DNA of 64,000 nucleotides, from assembly GCA_963921825.1 (NCBI GenBank), contig OY997589.1:84552523-84616522 (forward strand), given 5' to 3'. Below, in pieces: positions 45,041 through 56,650 of the stretch. Numbering within the stretch: position 1 is the first letter of the stretch; every line of letters begins with the position of its first letter. The notes under the pieces were generated by a model. That model was not told the DNA's origin. It saw nothing but the letters and a program-made list of their open reading frames with translations, and ran no database searches. The position numbers and the translations under genes were made by a program. This stretch comes from Erodium maritimum. Lineage: Eukaryota; Streptophyta; Magnoliopsida; Geraniales; Geraniaceae.

Positions 45041-47734
45041 CGCATAATCTATCAGACAAAGCCCCGCAGGGTCCACAATCAATCATAGAAATACCCACGT
45101 TCATCAATACACACCACACGGGATTCATACCCATAATTACACTTACCATCACTTACCACTTGCTCTCCACCGGTCAATCGATCACCTGATCGTGCCTCCT
45201 TGGCACAACCAGTCATACTCGATCAACCATTCAATCAACAATTATATCAACACAATCGCTCAACCAATCACGCAAACATTCAACTAATCAACAGTAAAGT
45301 AAACTAGTTCCATTAGACTCTTGATTTCCTACTAGCAAACAATCAAGCATGTGAACCTAGCACACAAGGAAAAGAACTTCCCGTACTACTAGGTCTGTTA
45401 CTCCTCTTTCAAACCCGAAAACAACACGACCACGTGTAAAGCTCAAGTGTTAGCAAACACAGACCACAATGTAAATCGTAAACGGGCACTCTATGCGATC
45501 TCGAGATCGGTATCAAGCCCCTCAGCTCGGGGCCCGACAATCGCGTATGCTCGGCCCTGCTGAATCAGAAGTCCTTCTCTCGGTGGTGGTGAAAGAATCT
45601 GCTGCGGTGATAGCATGTCCTCTTATCGGCTCTCGTAGGCCGACCTGTAGGACGGTTTGTGAATCCAACGTTCCATGGGCAGTTCCGGCCTGGATGTCCA
45701 AACTGGTTGCACTATGGACAAAACTGTGCCACCGGGGTAGGTCCAACTGACGCTGCTGCACTAACCCGTCGTGTCCCATCGGACTGGGTCCATGGTTGAA
45801 ACAATCCTGAGGTCCTCTGCCTCTTAGTATTGTGACTCCTTGGCGACCTTAGGAAGTCACTCGGCCTCGGCCTGGTCCTCCGCGCTCTGGCGGTCTCCCA
45901 AAGATGCTTCTTAATCCTCATCCTGAAGGTAATAACTCGATCTGCGACAGACGGGGTGAGTCCTCTCTCGAACACCCATGGTGGCTCTCCTCGGTTTGCG
46001 CCATCTCGGCGCGAAGCGGTACAGGAACGTGAACCTTGCCTCATACTTAGAGACGGTCATCCCTCTCTACCGCACATCCATCAACTGCTGGTGTTGGTCC
46101 TCTCGAACGGATCGAGGGAAAGATAATGTTCCAGGAACAATCTAATGAACAGCTAAAAGTCACCTCCAACCCTAATCTGCACATGCTGCCACCGGTATTA
46201 GCTTCTCTCTCAAGCTTGACGGGTGCGAAAAACATTCTCAGATGACCAACCGAAAACTCTCGAATTAACAAAGTTGCGGGTAATCCACTCCAACCGTACT
46301 ACAGCTGCCTCGGGGTCTGAACTCCCGGGATTGATTGGCGTTCTCAATCTACGAAGATTCGAGAGCCCGGACGTGTTGCTGTGCATCTGACCTGGCCTCT
46401 CGATAGTGACGGCGTCGGCCGTAGGCACAGACTCTGGTGCTCTAAAGGAGTAGTAACTTGGGCACTCGCTGCCCTTGCCTGCTCAACAACTGGTGTCTGG
46501 CTCTGTCCCACAGCTAGGCGGCTCTTGGTCCCTCTCGGACCGTAAACACGGAACCTCTCGTGCACTCGTTGCATTTAAATGTAAGTACTCATAACTCGAT
46601 TTAACTCAAGTGATTCGAATTATCATAAAGGGACGTTCTCATGCGTCTTAAAGGGATCCCACTTGGATTGCTAGTACGAAGTCTCGTTTAGAACAACCGG
46701 TTCGATCAAAACTCAAGGACGTTCACGTGCGTCCCACAAAGATCATAAAAGACCAACCGCACCTGGCTCAGTAAATATATAATACTTTACATATAGGCAG
46801 AAAAGGCCGCCACTTAGTGCGTCTCAAACAACAGCAATCAACGGTGTTCAATCAAATCAATCAACTCCCATAGGAAGAACAATCTCAATCAATTCACAGA
46901 ATTCGCAAAGCAACAAGCATACCCCTCGGTTGGGTCTCTTCCCAACACTAAGGTCTAGAATCGTAATACGATAAAGTTCACAATTTATGTCCTCAACTCC
47001 TTTCCATAATCTTAATCCCTTACTTTTCCCTTATAACATTCATGTCGATCTCACGTCATTACAACCCGATTCAGGCGTCCCCGAATCTCGTTGTAACCAC
47101 TTGACATCCCTCTATCACGCTCGACTACAGTGGCGCCCCTGAGTCAGCCCGTGATAGTGCAAACACTTCAGTTTCTACCGAGAATTCGGCATCACCCATT
47201 TGTATTTTCCTCTAACCATCCGCTTAAGCGGGACATTTATATAATAACATGTGCACAGAGTCCTACCCATAAGGTACACACAAAACATCTCAATTACACG
47301 AAATCTTGAACACCACAGTAACCCACGCGGGTCTTAGTAAATATCTTAATACTACCCGGTCAATTTAGCATTTCATGTTTTACATCAATTAGCGGCCGAC
47401 CTAAGCGGAAAATTCTCCAACAATTATCTAATCAACGTGTTATAACCAACCCGAGCATCGCTCGTTCATCCGATTTAAACCTGATCTTAATCTCAACCTC
47501 AATCTCTGTCTCGACTTACTTTCCATTTCAAACTCAATTTCAAATTTGACTTAAGCCTCAGATTCAAACTCAAAGTTCAATTCAAACTCAATATTAGTTT
47601 CAACCTTAATTCTTAAATGACGGTTATCACTTAAACAAATCAACAATTTCACAACTAACATTTCAACACTCTAGAACACGCCGCATTAGAATAGTACAAC
47701 CAAATATGGTGTCGGAGCATCATCGGCTCAGTCT

Positions 47735-47925
47735 CCCTATATCACGAAGCATAGGGGTGTGACCAGTCCCGTATCACGAAGCATAGGAGTAAAACCAATC
47801 CCGTATCACGAAGCATAGGAGTAAAACCAATCCCGTATCACGAAGCATAGGAGTAAAACCAATCCCGTATCACGAAGCATAGGGTGGAACGAGTCTTTCC
47901 GGATCACGGAGCATAGGAATAGACA
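47735..47925. repeat. 32-bp tandem array in the gypsy-like leader
   Basis: Five near-identical units and one diverged unit contain ATCACGAAGCATAGG followed by AGTAAAACCAATCCCGT. The array lies between the primer-binding site and gag, in the untranslated leader. Short leader repeats of this kind can expand by slippage during reverse transcription. Confidence 0.9.
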
Positions 47926-50900
47926 CAAAACACTTAACAAGAGCGCAAGAATACACGAGTTCTACTCTTTTCTCAACTCTCATCCCAATTGGATCATTCT
48001 TTCAATAAATCAACACTCCAATAAGTCGATTCTTCAGTAATCAACACCTCGATAAATCAATACTTCAACAAGTTAACCCTTCAACCTTATCAATCAAGAA
48101 ACGACCAACCACGACGGTAACACACATCACAAATCATTTTACTCAACAACCACTTTATAACGGTTCGCTCATTGCTAGTTAACCCAATACCGATCTCAAC
48201 CATTCGGCTTCACCGATCACTGTATCTTACAGTCAATAGGGTAAGGATCCCAATCAGGCGATGTAACCATCGTAATAAAGGGATTCAAATTTAAACAACC
48301 ATTGAGACAATCAAGATTCGTGTCGTTCCCACTCTACGCATCAAATATTTTCACTTGCGTCACTGAGCACACGACTTAGACCTCCTAACTCTACCCACCT
48401 AATTGACGTTGGTCCGAGGTTTTGAAAACAAGTTCAAAATTTAACCTGTTTCAAATGAAACCAGGCTCTGATACCAAATTGTCACGCCCCAAATCCGGTC
48501 TTGGCTAGGCTCGAGACGTGACCTGAAACAAACGAGGTAAAAGTAGTACAACAGAAATAAATTCTTTTAAAGCTGAGAACGAGTCCCAAGTATTCCGTAA
48601 TAATTCAATCTAAACTTCAAATATAGTGTCAAAACTTGATAAGTGACAAAGGTAAATAAAGATCAACAATGTGGGCCAACACATCTCTAATACAACTCTC
48701 AAGACATCCGGAAGCCCCCGAGCCTCGAATTTCCCAGATCCCAAGCACACCTGTACACACGATAAATAAACAAATAGGGATGAGCTTACGCTTAGTAGGG
48801 AAAATCGTAAATAACTTTAGTTTCCGAATTTAATAGTAAAGCTGCTTTAAATCAATGTCACAAAAGTATTTAAAACCCTTAGACCAACCAAAAGGTATAA
48901 TGAACGAATAAGAAGCAACAATAACAATAACGCATTCTCGAGGATAACTATGAGCTTTCAAAGAATAAACAGAGAACGTTAGACTAACATAGAAAATTGA
49001 CACAACGGGAACGAGTAAATTCTATAAATCAATGAAATGTTATAGGATCCGGATAATGAAATAGTATCGCTTTTTCCAAGATAACAGTAACTTAAAAGAA
49101 GTTCATAATAAATACTTTAACGGATCAATCAGAGTAAAATGGGAGTATTTAATCTCATGCCAACCACTCGCTTTCTCAAGCCTCCGATCCATGGATAGAT
49201 TCTGGGATCACCTCGGTTCCCATAATTCCGATCCACCAGAGTATCCATGTCATATCAGATTTTCCCTCGGTCCAGAGGAGACGCATAACGTCACAAAGAC
49301 GTATAATGTCGCGAATAGCAGAAACATCCTTAGGAGGACGCATATCATCGGTATTCTCGGAAACGTATCCAAAGAACCATATGTCCTAGGGAACCAAGGT
49401 AGTGTGCCCGTAGGACGCATACACTTGGGTGAAACCATAGTAATCATCTCTCACTAAGTAATCCATCCAACTGCCCCGTAGATCCAATAATCAATGCCTT
49501 CCGGCTCCAATCATTCCCGTAAACCATTCCCACACCGGACTCCTCAACAGTGTGGGTACCATTAACCATTTCTCTTCCTACACCGGACTCCTCAACGGCG
49601 TAGGTACCATCGCGTATCCACAATAATCATTATCTCACCCTACAGCGGACTCCTCAACGGTGTAGGTCCAATAACCAAAGCCTCGTAGGGTAAACCATTA
49701 TCTGCACCGGAATCCTCCACGGTGTATATCCAATAACCAATGCCCCGTAGGGTAAGCCGTTCCCCACACCGGAATCCTCAACGGTGTGGGTACCATACCA
49801 AATCACCCATAATCCTTCTCGTAAACTATCCCCGCACCAGAATCCTCAACGGTGTGGGTACACTAACTAGTATCCCGCATAATCTATCAGACAAAGCCCC
49901 GCAGGGTCCACAATCAATCATAGAAATACCCACGTTCATCAATACACACCACACAGGATTCATACCCATAATTACACTTACCATCACTTACCACTTGCTC
50001 TCCACCGGTCAATCGATCACCTGATCGTGCCTCCTTGGCACAACCAGTCATACTCGATCAACCATTCAATCAACAATTATATCAACACAATCGCTCAACC
50101 AATCACGCAAACATTCAACTAATCAACAGTAAAGTAAACTAGTTCCATTAGACTCTTGATTTCCTACTAACAAACAATCAAGCATGTGAACCTAGCACAC
50201 AACTAAAAGAACTTCCAAAGGTCCAATCAAAACCCGTAAATGTCCAAAGGTCCACTGATTTAGTCAAAATTGTCCTTAAATTCTCACCTTGAATTGAATC
50301 AATTTATTAAATCTGATTTTGAAAATAATATTTTTCTTTGAAATTGGGTTGACCCGGATCTGACCCGGTCCGAGCCCGAGCCCGAACCCGGCCCAGACTG
50401 ACCCGGTCTGTCGGACCTGGCCTGTCTAGGGTCCGGCCCGATATTCGAACCTCTGGCCCAATGATCTGCCATGGTCCAAGGCCCGTAGCCCAGACCCACC
50501 TTGTCTCGGCCCAATCTCACTATGGCCCAAGGCCCGCTTCCCTTTGGTCTGGCCTGAGTTGGGGAACGACGGGGGCGACGATGGTCTTGTCTCAGGTCGC
50601 CGGCGGCGGTGGCAACGATGGCGGGGAGCTCGGGAGGACGTCCGGCGACGCTCGGGAGTGACGACCATGGATGGGAGAGGACGACAGGGTCTCAGGCGAG
50701 GTCGTAGCCGTGGTTTTGGTGGCTGGAGAGTGGCCCGACATCATTGTCCCAGATCCGACGAGGTTGAGGTCCACCGACAACGTTTCCGGCTAAACCCGAC
50801 TCGAATTCGTGGCGCCGTGAGAGGGGTTTAAGGAGGGCGACGCTGGAGAGGTGAAAAGATACGAGAATCAGCACGAAACGTGCTGGTTTCTTCGTTGCCG

Positions 50901-52938
50901 GAGCAGTGCAGTCCAGATCTGGAGAAGCCGCACCAGAGAAGGGAAGGTTTGGCTGCCGCGGCGTCGGTCTGTGGTTGTTACGGGTCGATTTACAGCCGGA
51001 GATGCAGACTCCGTCGGTGGTGTGGCCGGATTTGCGAGAGAGGAGAGGGAGAGATGGAATCGAGAGACGAGGGAGAGAGGGATTGTGGTGGTTGCGATGT
51101 CTCGATAAGTGTGCCAAACGCGAGAAGATGAAGACGCGTGAAATTGGTTAAGGTTTCAGCTTTGCGTGGGTTTGGGTCGCGCGTAACTGATTGGGCCCAA
51201 ACTGGCCCATTCCCTCAACTCTGTCCATTTCACTTCTTTTCCCTTTTTTTTTTTGATTTTTCCCTTCAAATCCCACTCGTTGCAAATTCCAACCCCGATG
51301 TTTCATTTTGTAAAAGATTATCCCAAATTAAATTTGTCGGTCTTTACACTTTTCCTACTGTGCGAAAGCTCGCCCCTTTACCTTGTTGTCTTTCAGGTGT
51401 TGAGCGGGATTTGTACTAGCTGGATGCTCGATGCTTGGGAGCTAGCGAGGGTCGTAGGCTAGCTTGTCTAGAGACGTACCGTTATCTTTTATTGAACTCT
51501 TTTACTAGGTGTTTTTACCGAGCTGTTGACTCGTGTTATTATTTGGAGATTTAAAACTGTTATTTGAGACTCGTTTTGGTATTAAATCGTTTTATTTATT
51601 ATTTGTTTAAGTTCACGTCTCGAGTCCGGTCAAAACCGGATTTGGGGCGTGACAAGCCGAATGGATTTGAAGTGAGTGGGCTCAACACACTCGACCCAAT
51701 CACATGCCTAACAATTGAAGTGTCCACTACGTCTTCAACCTCGCGCGATTCGCACTCAACAAAAGCAGGAATATCATGATTGATAACCTGAATCGCAGCT
51801 AACTGATCGAGATTTTGTGTGCCTGGAAAACACGATTTCAAACAGTCTGAATTCAAAATCGGATTCGATTCCGTGAAATTCTCCCCCACAATCCGTGATG
51901 GTCCTACTCTATTTCCAGGCAACTCCGGTGAACTTGCTATGTTTCCAGCCAACTCCAGAGAATTGTCACCAGCCAAGGAGTGAACACCATTACCCAAACT
52001 TGTTTGATCTGTCAAAGTCCGAGATTTCACGAGCTCACCTTCTACAACGGGTTGCGAAACCAAAACAGAGGCCTGCACAATCCTTCGTTTCCAAGCGATC
52101 ATTAGAAATATAATATGGCCATTTACTTTAAATCCATTCAAGCTAGCCACAGTGTCAGACGCAGTTGAGTTCGATGAAAATCTGATGAAACTGAAGAAGC
52201 ATCCTTTTTTGTTTGGGCGTTTCAAAGGAGAGAAATCGATGATTTCACCATAGCTGCTAAAAAAGTTCTTAGACCAGTCCACTGAATTCTCGTATGGAAA
52301 ATTACATACGAAAATTTCCGAAGCATTGAGCTTTTTCCTCGGACGATATCAATATTGCACCTGCTTCTCAACCCCCACGATCAAATTATCGCTCTGAGAC
52401 CGAGAGACTACCTGACCCAGCAAGGTAGTATCAACATCAACGTCTCCGTCCTTGATCTTTGAACCCGAACCGACATCCAAAGACTTGGCCGGAGCTACAA
52501 TACTGACCTTTGGATTAATTGAACCAGAACCAGCCGCCCCGATCTTAGTTTCGGCTTTGGGAGCTATCCGAACCTTTGGAGCTTTGCGCGTGTAATCCTT
52601 TCGTTTAGATCCAGCCACCGCAAACCTTGTTGGAGACTTGACAAAGCAAGATCGCGAAACGATCTTGCAATAAGAATTGTATGATGATACTAGCGCCGAA
52701 CAAATGTCAGAGAATGAGAGAGCCTCCATTGGACTACTTAAGCAATGAGTTATGAGTTTTATCTTGTTTGGGTTGTAAGCAATGGGTTGTATTATGGTTG
52801 ATGTTGTTGTATCTCGCCCTTACAATTGGATGCGTTCAATTTTGATCTTTTGGGGTCTATAGTTAGACATGTTCTTATAACTCCTCATTTGCCTATGAGA
52901 GGTTTCATTTTAAATTTGTTTTGTTGATAAAAAAAAGA

Positions 52939-53518
52939 ATCAACCCAACTTTCACGACAAAAAATTGGTACCTCTAAGGTCTAGGTCATGACACTGATAG
53001 CCCAAACATTACTATTTTCGTCATTAGTATCTATGGTGCTAGGTATCATCATTGCATTTACCCTTATTACGACTCCTGACATTTATATGCTGGTTTTTCC
53101 TCTGGTTAGAGTTAGTCAAGCTTTACACCACCTTGTGTACCACACCCTATCAACAATGCGTCCACCCTTATTATTCGATCAGTCCCCATAATTCAAACCC
53201 TACTTAATGAAGTGTTACCGCCTAGAGGTGTCCTAATCACCCGATCCCCAAGGAAACCAAACTATCAAGTCAACCTGAGGCACCCTGGGTCCTGGAGAAC
53301 ACTTGGAAAGTGGATTGGGATTTAGGGTCAAGCCCTCAGACCCCGAGTTTCTCAACTACCAAGTGATACTTGTGAAACTCAGTTTCATTTGTAGTCTAAT
53401 ATAGTATATATCATTAATATTGAATATATACTTCTGGATCTACTTGTATCCAGAGTATTATAGATATTTTATTTTATTTTAATTTTCAACGATGTGGTAG
53501 CTCTTTCAGAGCCTATTA
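52939..53518. other. Spacer, no recognisable gene
   Basis: An open frame at 52988-53191 has a hydrophobic start but no recognisable family. I found no repeat edges in this stretch. Confidence 0.35.
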
Positions 53519-53527
53519 TTATATTAA

Positions 53528-54866
53528 GGGAAAATTTCAATTTAATAACCTGGCAAACATTTAATTGCAATATAATACCCTAACTTATTTTTTTTTGCAA
53601 TATAATATCCTGGCAAACATTTATTTTCAGTTTGATACCCAACGTTACTTTTCCGTTAACTTCCCATCCAAAAGTGTAAAAGGTCCAAAATGCCCCTTAC
53701 TAACAATCAAATTTTCAACACATGCCATTGGTTTTTTAAAAAAATTCATTTTTTAAAATTTTCAGTTTTTAAAATTCTTTTATTATTATTTATTTTAAAC
53801 TTCTTTTATTTATTTCTAAAATCAATTTTTATTTTAAAAAAATATGTTTTTATTTTAAAAAAATCAGTTTTTATATTGAAAAAAAGTTTTATCTTCAAAA
53901 AATATTCTTTTAATTTGCTTTCTTTTTTTAATTTACATATTTTTTGTTTCTGTTCTTCGAACTCAATTTCTCAAACTCAATCTCACCATTTTCCCTTTTC
54001 GTGACAATTGCCCAGAAAGCTATCACATACTGCTTCACAATCTCCTTCTCATCTATCAAGAACCCCCTGAATCTTCTCATCAACACTCAACACCTCACCA
54101 AAAATTTATTTTCATTATTACATTGCATCAAGAAGCTTCACACTGAAATAAATGAGAAATCAATTAGTAAAAGGATGAACGAGGAAGTGATGGGAGGGAG
54201 AGACAGTTGGTCCAAGTGAGCACCATTTTTGGGTTTGACTCTAAACTTCAAATTCAGAGTTTCAGCAGCGAGAACCCCCACGGCGGACGTGTTCATTCGA
54301 TGAGTAAATCCGTGCCTACACCAGCAGAAATAGTCGTCGTCGACGCGGAGAACTGGGGCAGCAGATCCGGTTGCAGGCACGGAGACGGCGGAGGACTAGA
54401 TCTGATGGCCAAGACGGCCGGGCGAGCGGCGTCGTACTCTGTCTACTATTACCCAACCAAACCCACACCTGCTAATCCTGGTACAAGGAGGCCATGGTTC
54501 TGCCTCATCTCTTGTGGTGGTGGTGGCGGGCGAAGGATTGTTGCAAGAGAGGGGCCAAGCATAATGAGGAGAGGGTGAGAAAAGGAGAGAGAGAATGACA
54601 TCGTTCAAAAAAGAGGATAAATAATTAGGGTTAAAGGGTATTCTTGGTATTTTGTGGAAATACAAGGTCATGTGCTGTGCACATGACCATTTTCCGTCCA
54701 AAAATGGACGGAAAATTAACGTTAGGTAGCAAACTGAAAACAAATGTTTACTTTAGGTACCAAACTGAAAATAAATGTTTGCTAGGGTATTATATTGTAA
54801 AAAAAACACGTTAGGGTATTATATTGCAAATAAATGTTTGTCAGGGTATTAAATTGAAAATTTCCC
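53528..54866. mobile_element. Non-autonomous Mutator-type element (1339 bp), possible Pack-MULE
   Basis: Terminal inverted repeats of about 130-165 bp start GGGAAAATTTCAATTTAATA at both ends. They include a sub-repeated AATATAATA(C/T)CCT...CAAACATTTATTT motif. A perfect 9-bp target duplication TTATATTAA lies at 53519-53527 and 54867-54875. The interior is AT-rich to about 53.95 kb and then changes to GC-richer, codon-like DNA (54140-54600) with frames on both strands: 54207-54578 plus, 123 residues, and 54138-54380 minus. Neither frame has a domain I recognise, and no transposase is present. The GC shift suggests a captured gene fragment, the mark of a Pack-MULE, but this is inference. Confidence 0.9.
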
Positions 54867-54875
54867 TTATATTAA

Positions 54876-56394
54876 TGACACCTAAAATATTGTTTAACTT
54901 TATCTCAACCAAGGTTAAATATTATAAATGTTTCTCATTCTTTATGATAGCATTGTGCCAATGATACACATATCATTATCATTTTACCACACAAATTAAT
55001 CGATTCAAAGATCCATATATAATTGGAGAAATAGACTATAGTCATATGGAGTACATCATCTATAAATATGTCCAAGACATTAAATTCATTTAGATCTTCT
55101 TTATCTAAGTTATCAATCAAACTTTATCTCTATTACCCTTTTCTTTTGCCTTTGGTTGATTCTTGATATGAATTCATCAAAACATTTGGTCGTAATCAAT
55201 CAATGATCTCTCCCATCTCGTATAGAACATATACTTTTATCATTTCTGGGAGTTCAGGATTAATCAGCAAGCCTAATCAGCCCCGATTGGTTTTTTTGGG
55301 CCATCGGTCCAACTTCTTCTAAACTAGTCGCTGACCTTAAGATGGTCGGTTTGATGATTTCTACGCTGACTATACACCAGAATCCACCGGTTTTGGGTTT
55401 TCCGGTAGAAAATCCGGTCGGTTTCGGTTGGAAACTGGTGGGCGAACTATTTTGCCCAATCCTACTTATGCTTGTGTATTACTAGAGTTTCGTGATTCGT
55501 TGCTCTATGTAGTTCTCCTTGATAGTCGATGCAATTCGGTCGTTAGGATGTTGAACTAGGCGTAACTAAGTAGATTCGACGTTTGGGGTAGCTATCTCTA
55601 GTTGTGGTAGTTGGTAGCGAGAATGACATGCATTCGTTGTTGTTATCTCTAGTTCGATGATTGATCGAGCTTTGCTCAAGATCATATTACTACATCTTAT
55701 CATTACTGATTTTTCCGATGATTGGTGGTTTGCATATCGGTCCAGGCAATGGTCTTGTGCCCTATCCCCGTGACTAGTATTTGGTTGATTTAAGGGTACC
55801 GCATACATAGGAACTTAAGTGTTATAAGACCCTAAGGAAAGCATTTATTGATTTTTCCCATCATTAACCATCCCATACGTTTATTGGATTTCAAGTTTAC
55901 TTATACCAGCGACCAACTCTTTGCGTGAATCAATAGCTATGTGTCTTAGGTGGTAGCGTGTACATAATTCCCTTTTGTCTAAGCTCAAACAAACTTTTAC
56001 CTTTTTTACCCTTTGTTTTCCCTTTCGGGGATGTGGAAGTGATAGGCCATATCCACTGCTTTTAGAAAAGATATTAATGATACCTCTACTTCATGTGGGT
56101 TCGACCGATAATTAATCATTTTATATATTGCTTGATGATCGTGTAATGATGCACGTAAAAGAGAGAGATTTGACCCATAATCGTTCCCACTCATCACTTG
56201 TATTCAAATTCTATATATAAAGGTCTACAAGGGGTTGGTCCCGAAGATTAATTAACCGTCTTTCTCTTCTCCTCCATCCTCATCTATTGAGTGAGAGCAT
56301 ATTGAGAGAGCATAAGAGATTGAATTGTTGAAGGCCAAGCCAATCTCTTGTTCATTCTCAATAATGGATTGAAGTACACAACTTATGTTGTTGT
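54876..56394. other. Intergenic or decayed LTR-type DNA
   Basis: No gene is recognised. A TATA-like CTATATATAAAGG at 56210-56222 is followed by a T/C-rich transcript-like segment, which resembles an LTR promoter, but I could not define element ends. Minus-strand frames at 55566-55808 and 56006-56197 have no known motif. Confidence 0.35.
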
Positions 56395-56650
56395 ATGATT
56401 AAAGCCAAATCCAGGGGGCAAGCGAGTGGGTCTCTAAGGGAAGATGGAGTTCGTCCAATCCCGACAGACCCTGCTTCACAGATTGGGGGGGGGGGGTGTT
56501 CTCTATCATCAGAGACATATCAAAACGAGGGGCCACCAGGATTCCCAAGCCTGTCTCCTGGGGCCATGCCTTTTCCAGGTCCCCAATACAACTGCATTGG
56601 ATGCAGAAGCACGGAAGCAACTAATACTGCAGTCGTGCCCGGACCAACGA
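56395..56650 (+). pseudogene. Coding-like fragment cut by a solo LTR
   Basis: The plus-strand frame reads KSRGQASGSLREDGVRPIP and later a Gly/Pro-rich stretch, in the style of transposon ORF1 or gag tails. A run of 12 G lies at about 56485-56496. The coding style stops at the solo LTR edge (56651) and may resume at 59475. The family is not identified. Confidence 0.35.

Larger units (their letters stand above)
43645..51348 (-). mobile_element. Ty3/gypsy-like element (LTR family 1), broken, gag only
   Basis: The element is flanked by a perfect 5-bp duplication CTTTT (43640-43644 and 51349-51353). Its right LTR is 48480-51348 (2869 bp). The repeat at the other end is recognisable over 43645-45366 and agrees with the right LTR at about 99 in 100 positions by eye, so the insertion is young. 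Just inside the right LTR a primer site TGGTATCAGAGCC reads on the minus strand (48464-48476). A long leader with a 32-bp tandem array follows, then a gag region (46574 to about 45480) with a CCHC zinc knuckle CNQFGHPGRNC near 45690-45735. No protease, reverse transcriptase or integrase is recognisable, so it could move only with help. It is broken. Confidence 0.85.
41254..51654 (+). mobile_element. LTR of family 1 in plus orientation, split by a gypsy-like insertion
   Basis: An LTR starts TGTAAGAACCGCCCC at 41254 and ends GGGGCGTGACA at 51654. Its two parts, 41254-43644 and 51349-51654, are separated by a younger element. The DNA around the split, read across it, matches the intact relative at 56.9-57.0 kb base for base over about 25 positions. 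A GC-rich tandem stretch lies at 42140-42420, and a degenerate array at 43080-43440. No internal coding part is present. I found no matching 5-bp duplication at its outer ends, so it may have been trimmed or recombined. It sits in the RRM-type LINE copy 2. Confidence 0.7.
40433..52746 (-). mobile_element. RRM-type LINE lacking ORF2 (copy 2), split by LTR elements
   Basis: On the minus strand, ORF1 starts at 52729 (MEALSFSDICSALV), runs through an RRM (RNP2 IFVCNFP, RNP1 KKGCFFSFIRF) with one in-frame TGA at 52349-52351, and reaches 51655. It resumes at 41253 with a basic C-terminal part ending near 40600. A ~160-bp 3' UTR with AATAAAAAAAAATTAGCGCC leads to an A tail at 40433-40441. The flanks carry a 17-bp duplication (40416-40432 and 52747-52763, 15 of 17 matching, core GTTATGAGTT). 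Net length is about 1.9 kb. As in copy 1 there is no reverse transcriptase. The ORF1 C-terminal frame has further breaks. Confidence 0.75.
38810..52938 (+). repeat. Family X retroposon copy C, outermost layer of a four-deep nest
   Basis: The left part (38810-40432) has the C/T-rich start, the GTTACCGGCGGAGACCC block, and the TTGGCCGCCGATGAGTG and GCTTCATG...AAACCTAGG segments. The right part (52764-52938) ends ATTTTAAATTTGTTTTGTTGATAAAAAAAA. The two halves are separated by an RRM-type LINE (40433-52746) with its own target duplication. Net length is about 1.8 kb. No coding capacity is recognisable; frames such as 39018-39626 have no motif. The tail suggests LINE-type copying. Confidence 0.6.

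Noticed and set aside
48480-51654. A single 3.17 kb LTR ending at 51654
   Set aside because: The CTTTT duplication and the TTTACA end at 51348 show that the inner LTR stops there; 51349-51654 belongs to the older LTR of opposite orientation.
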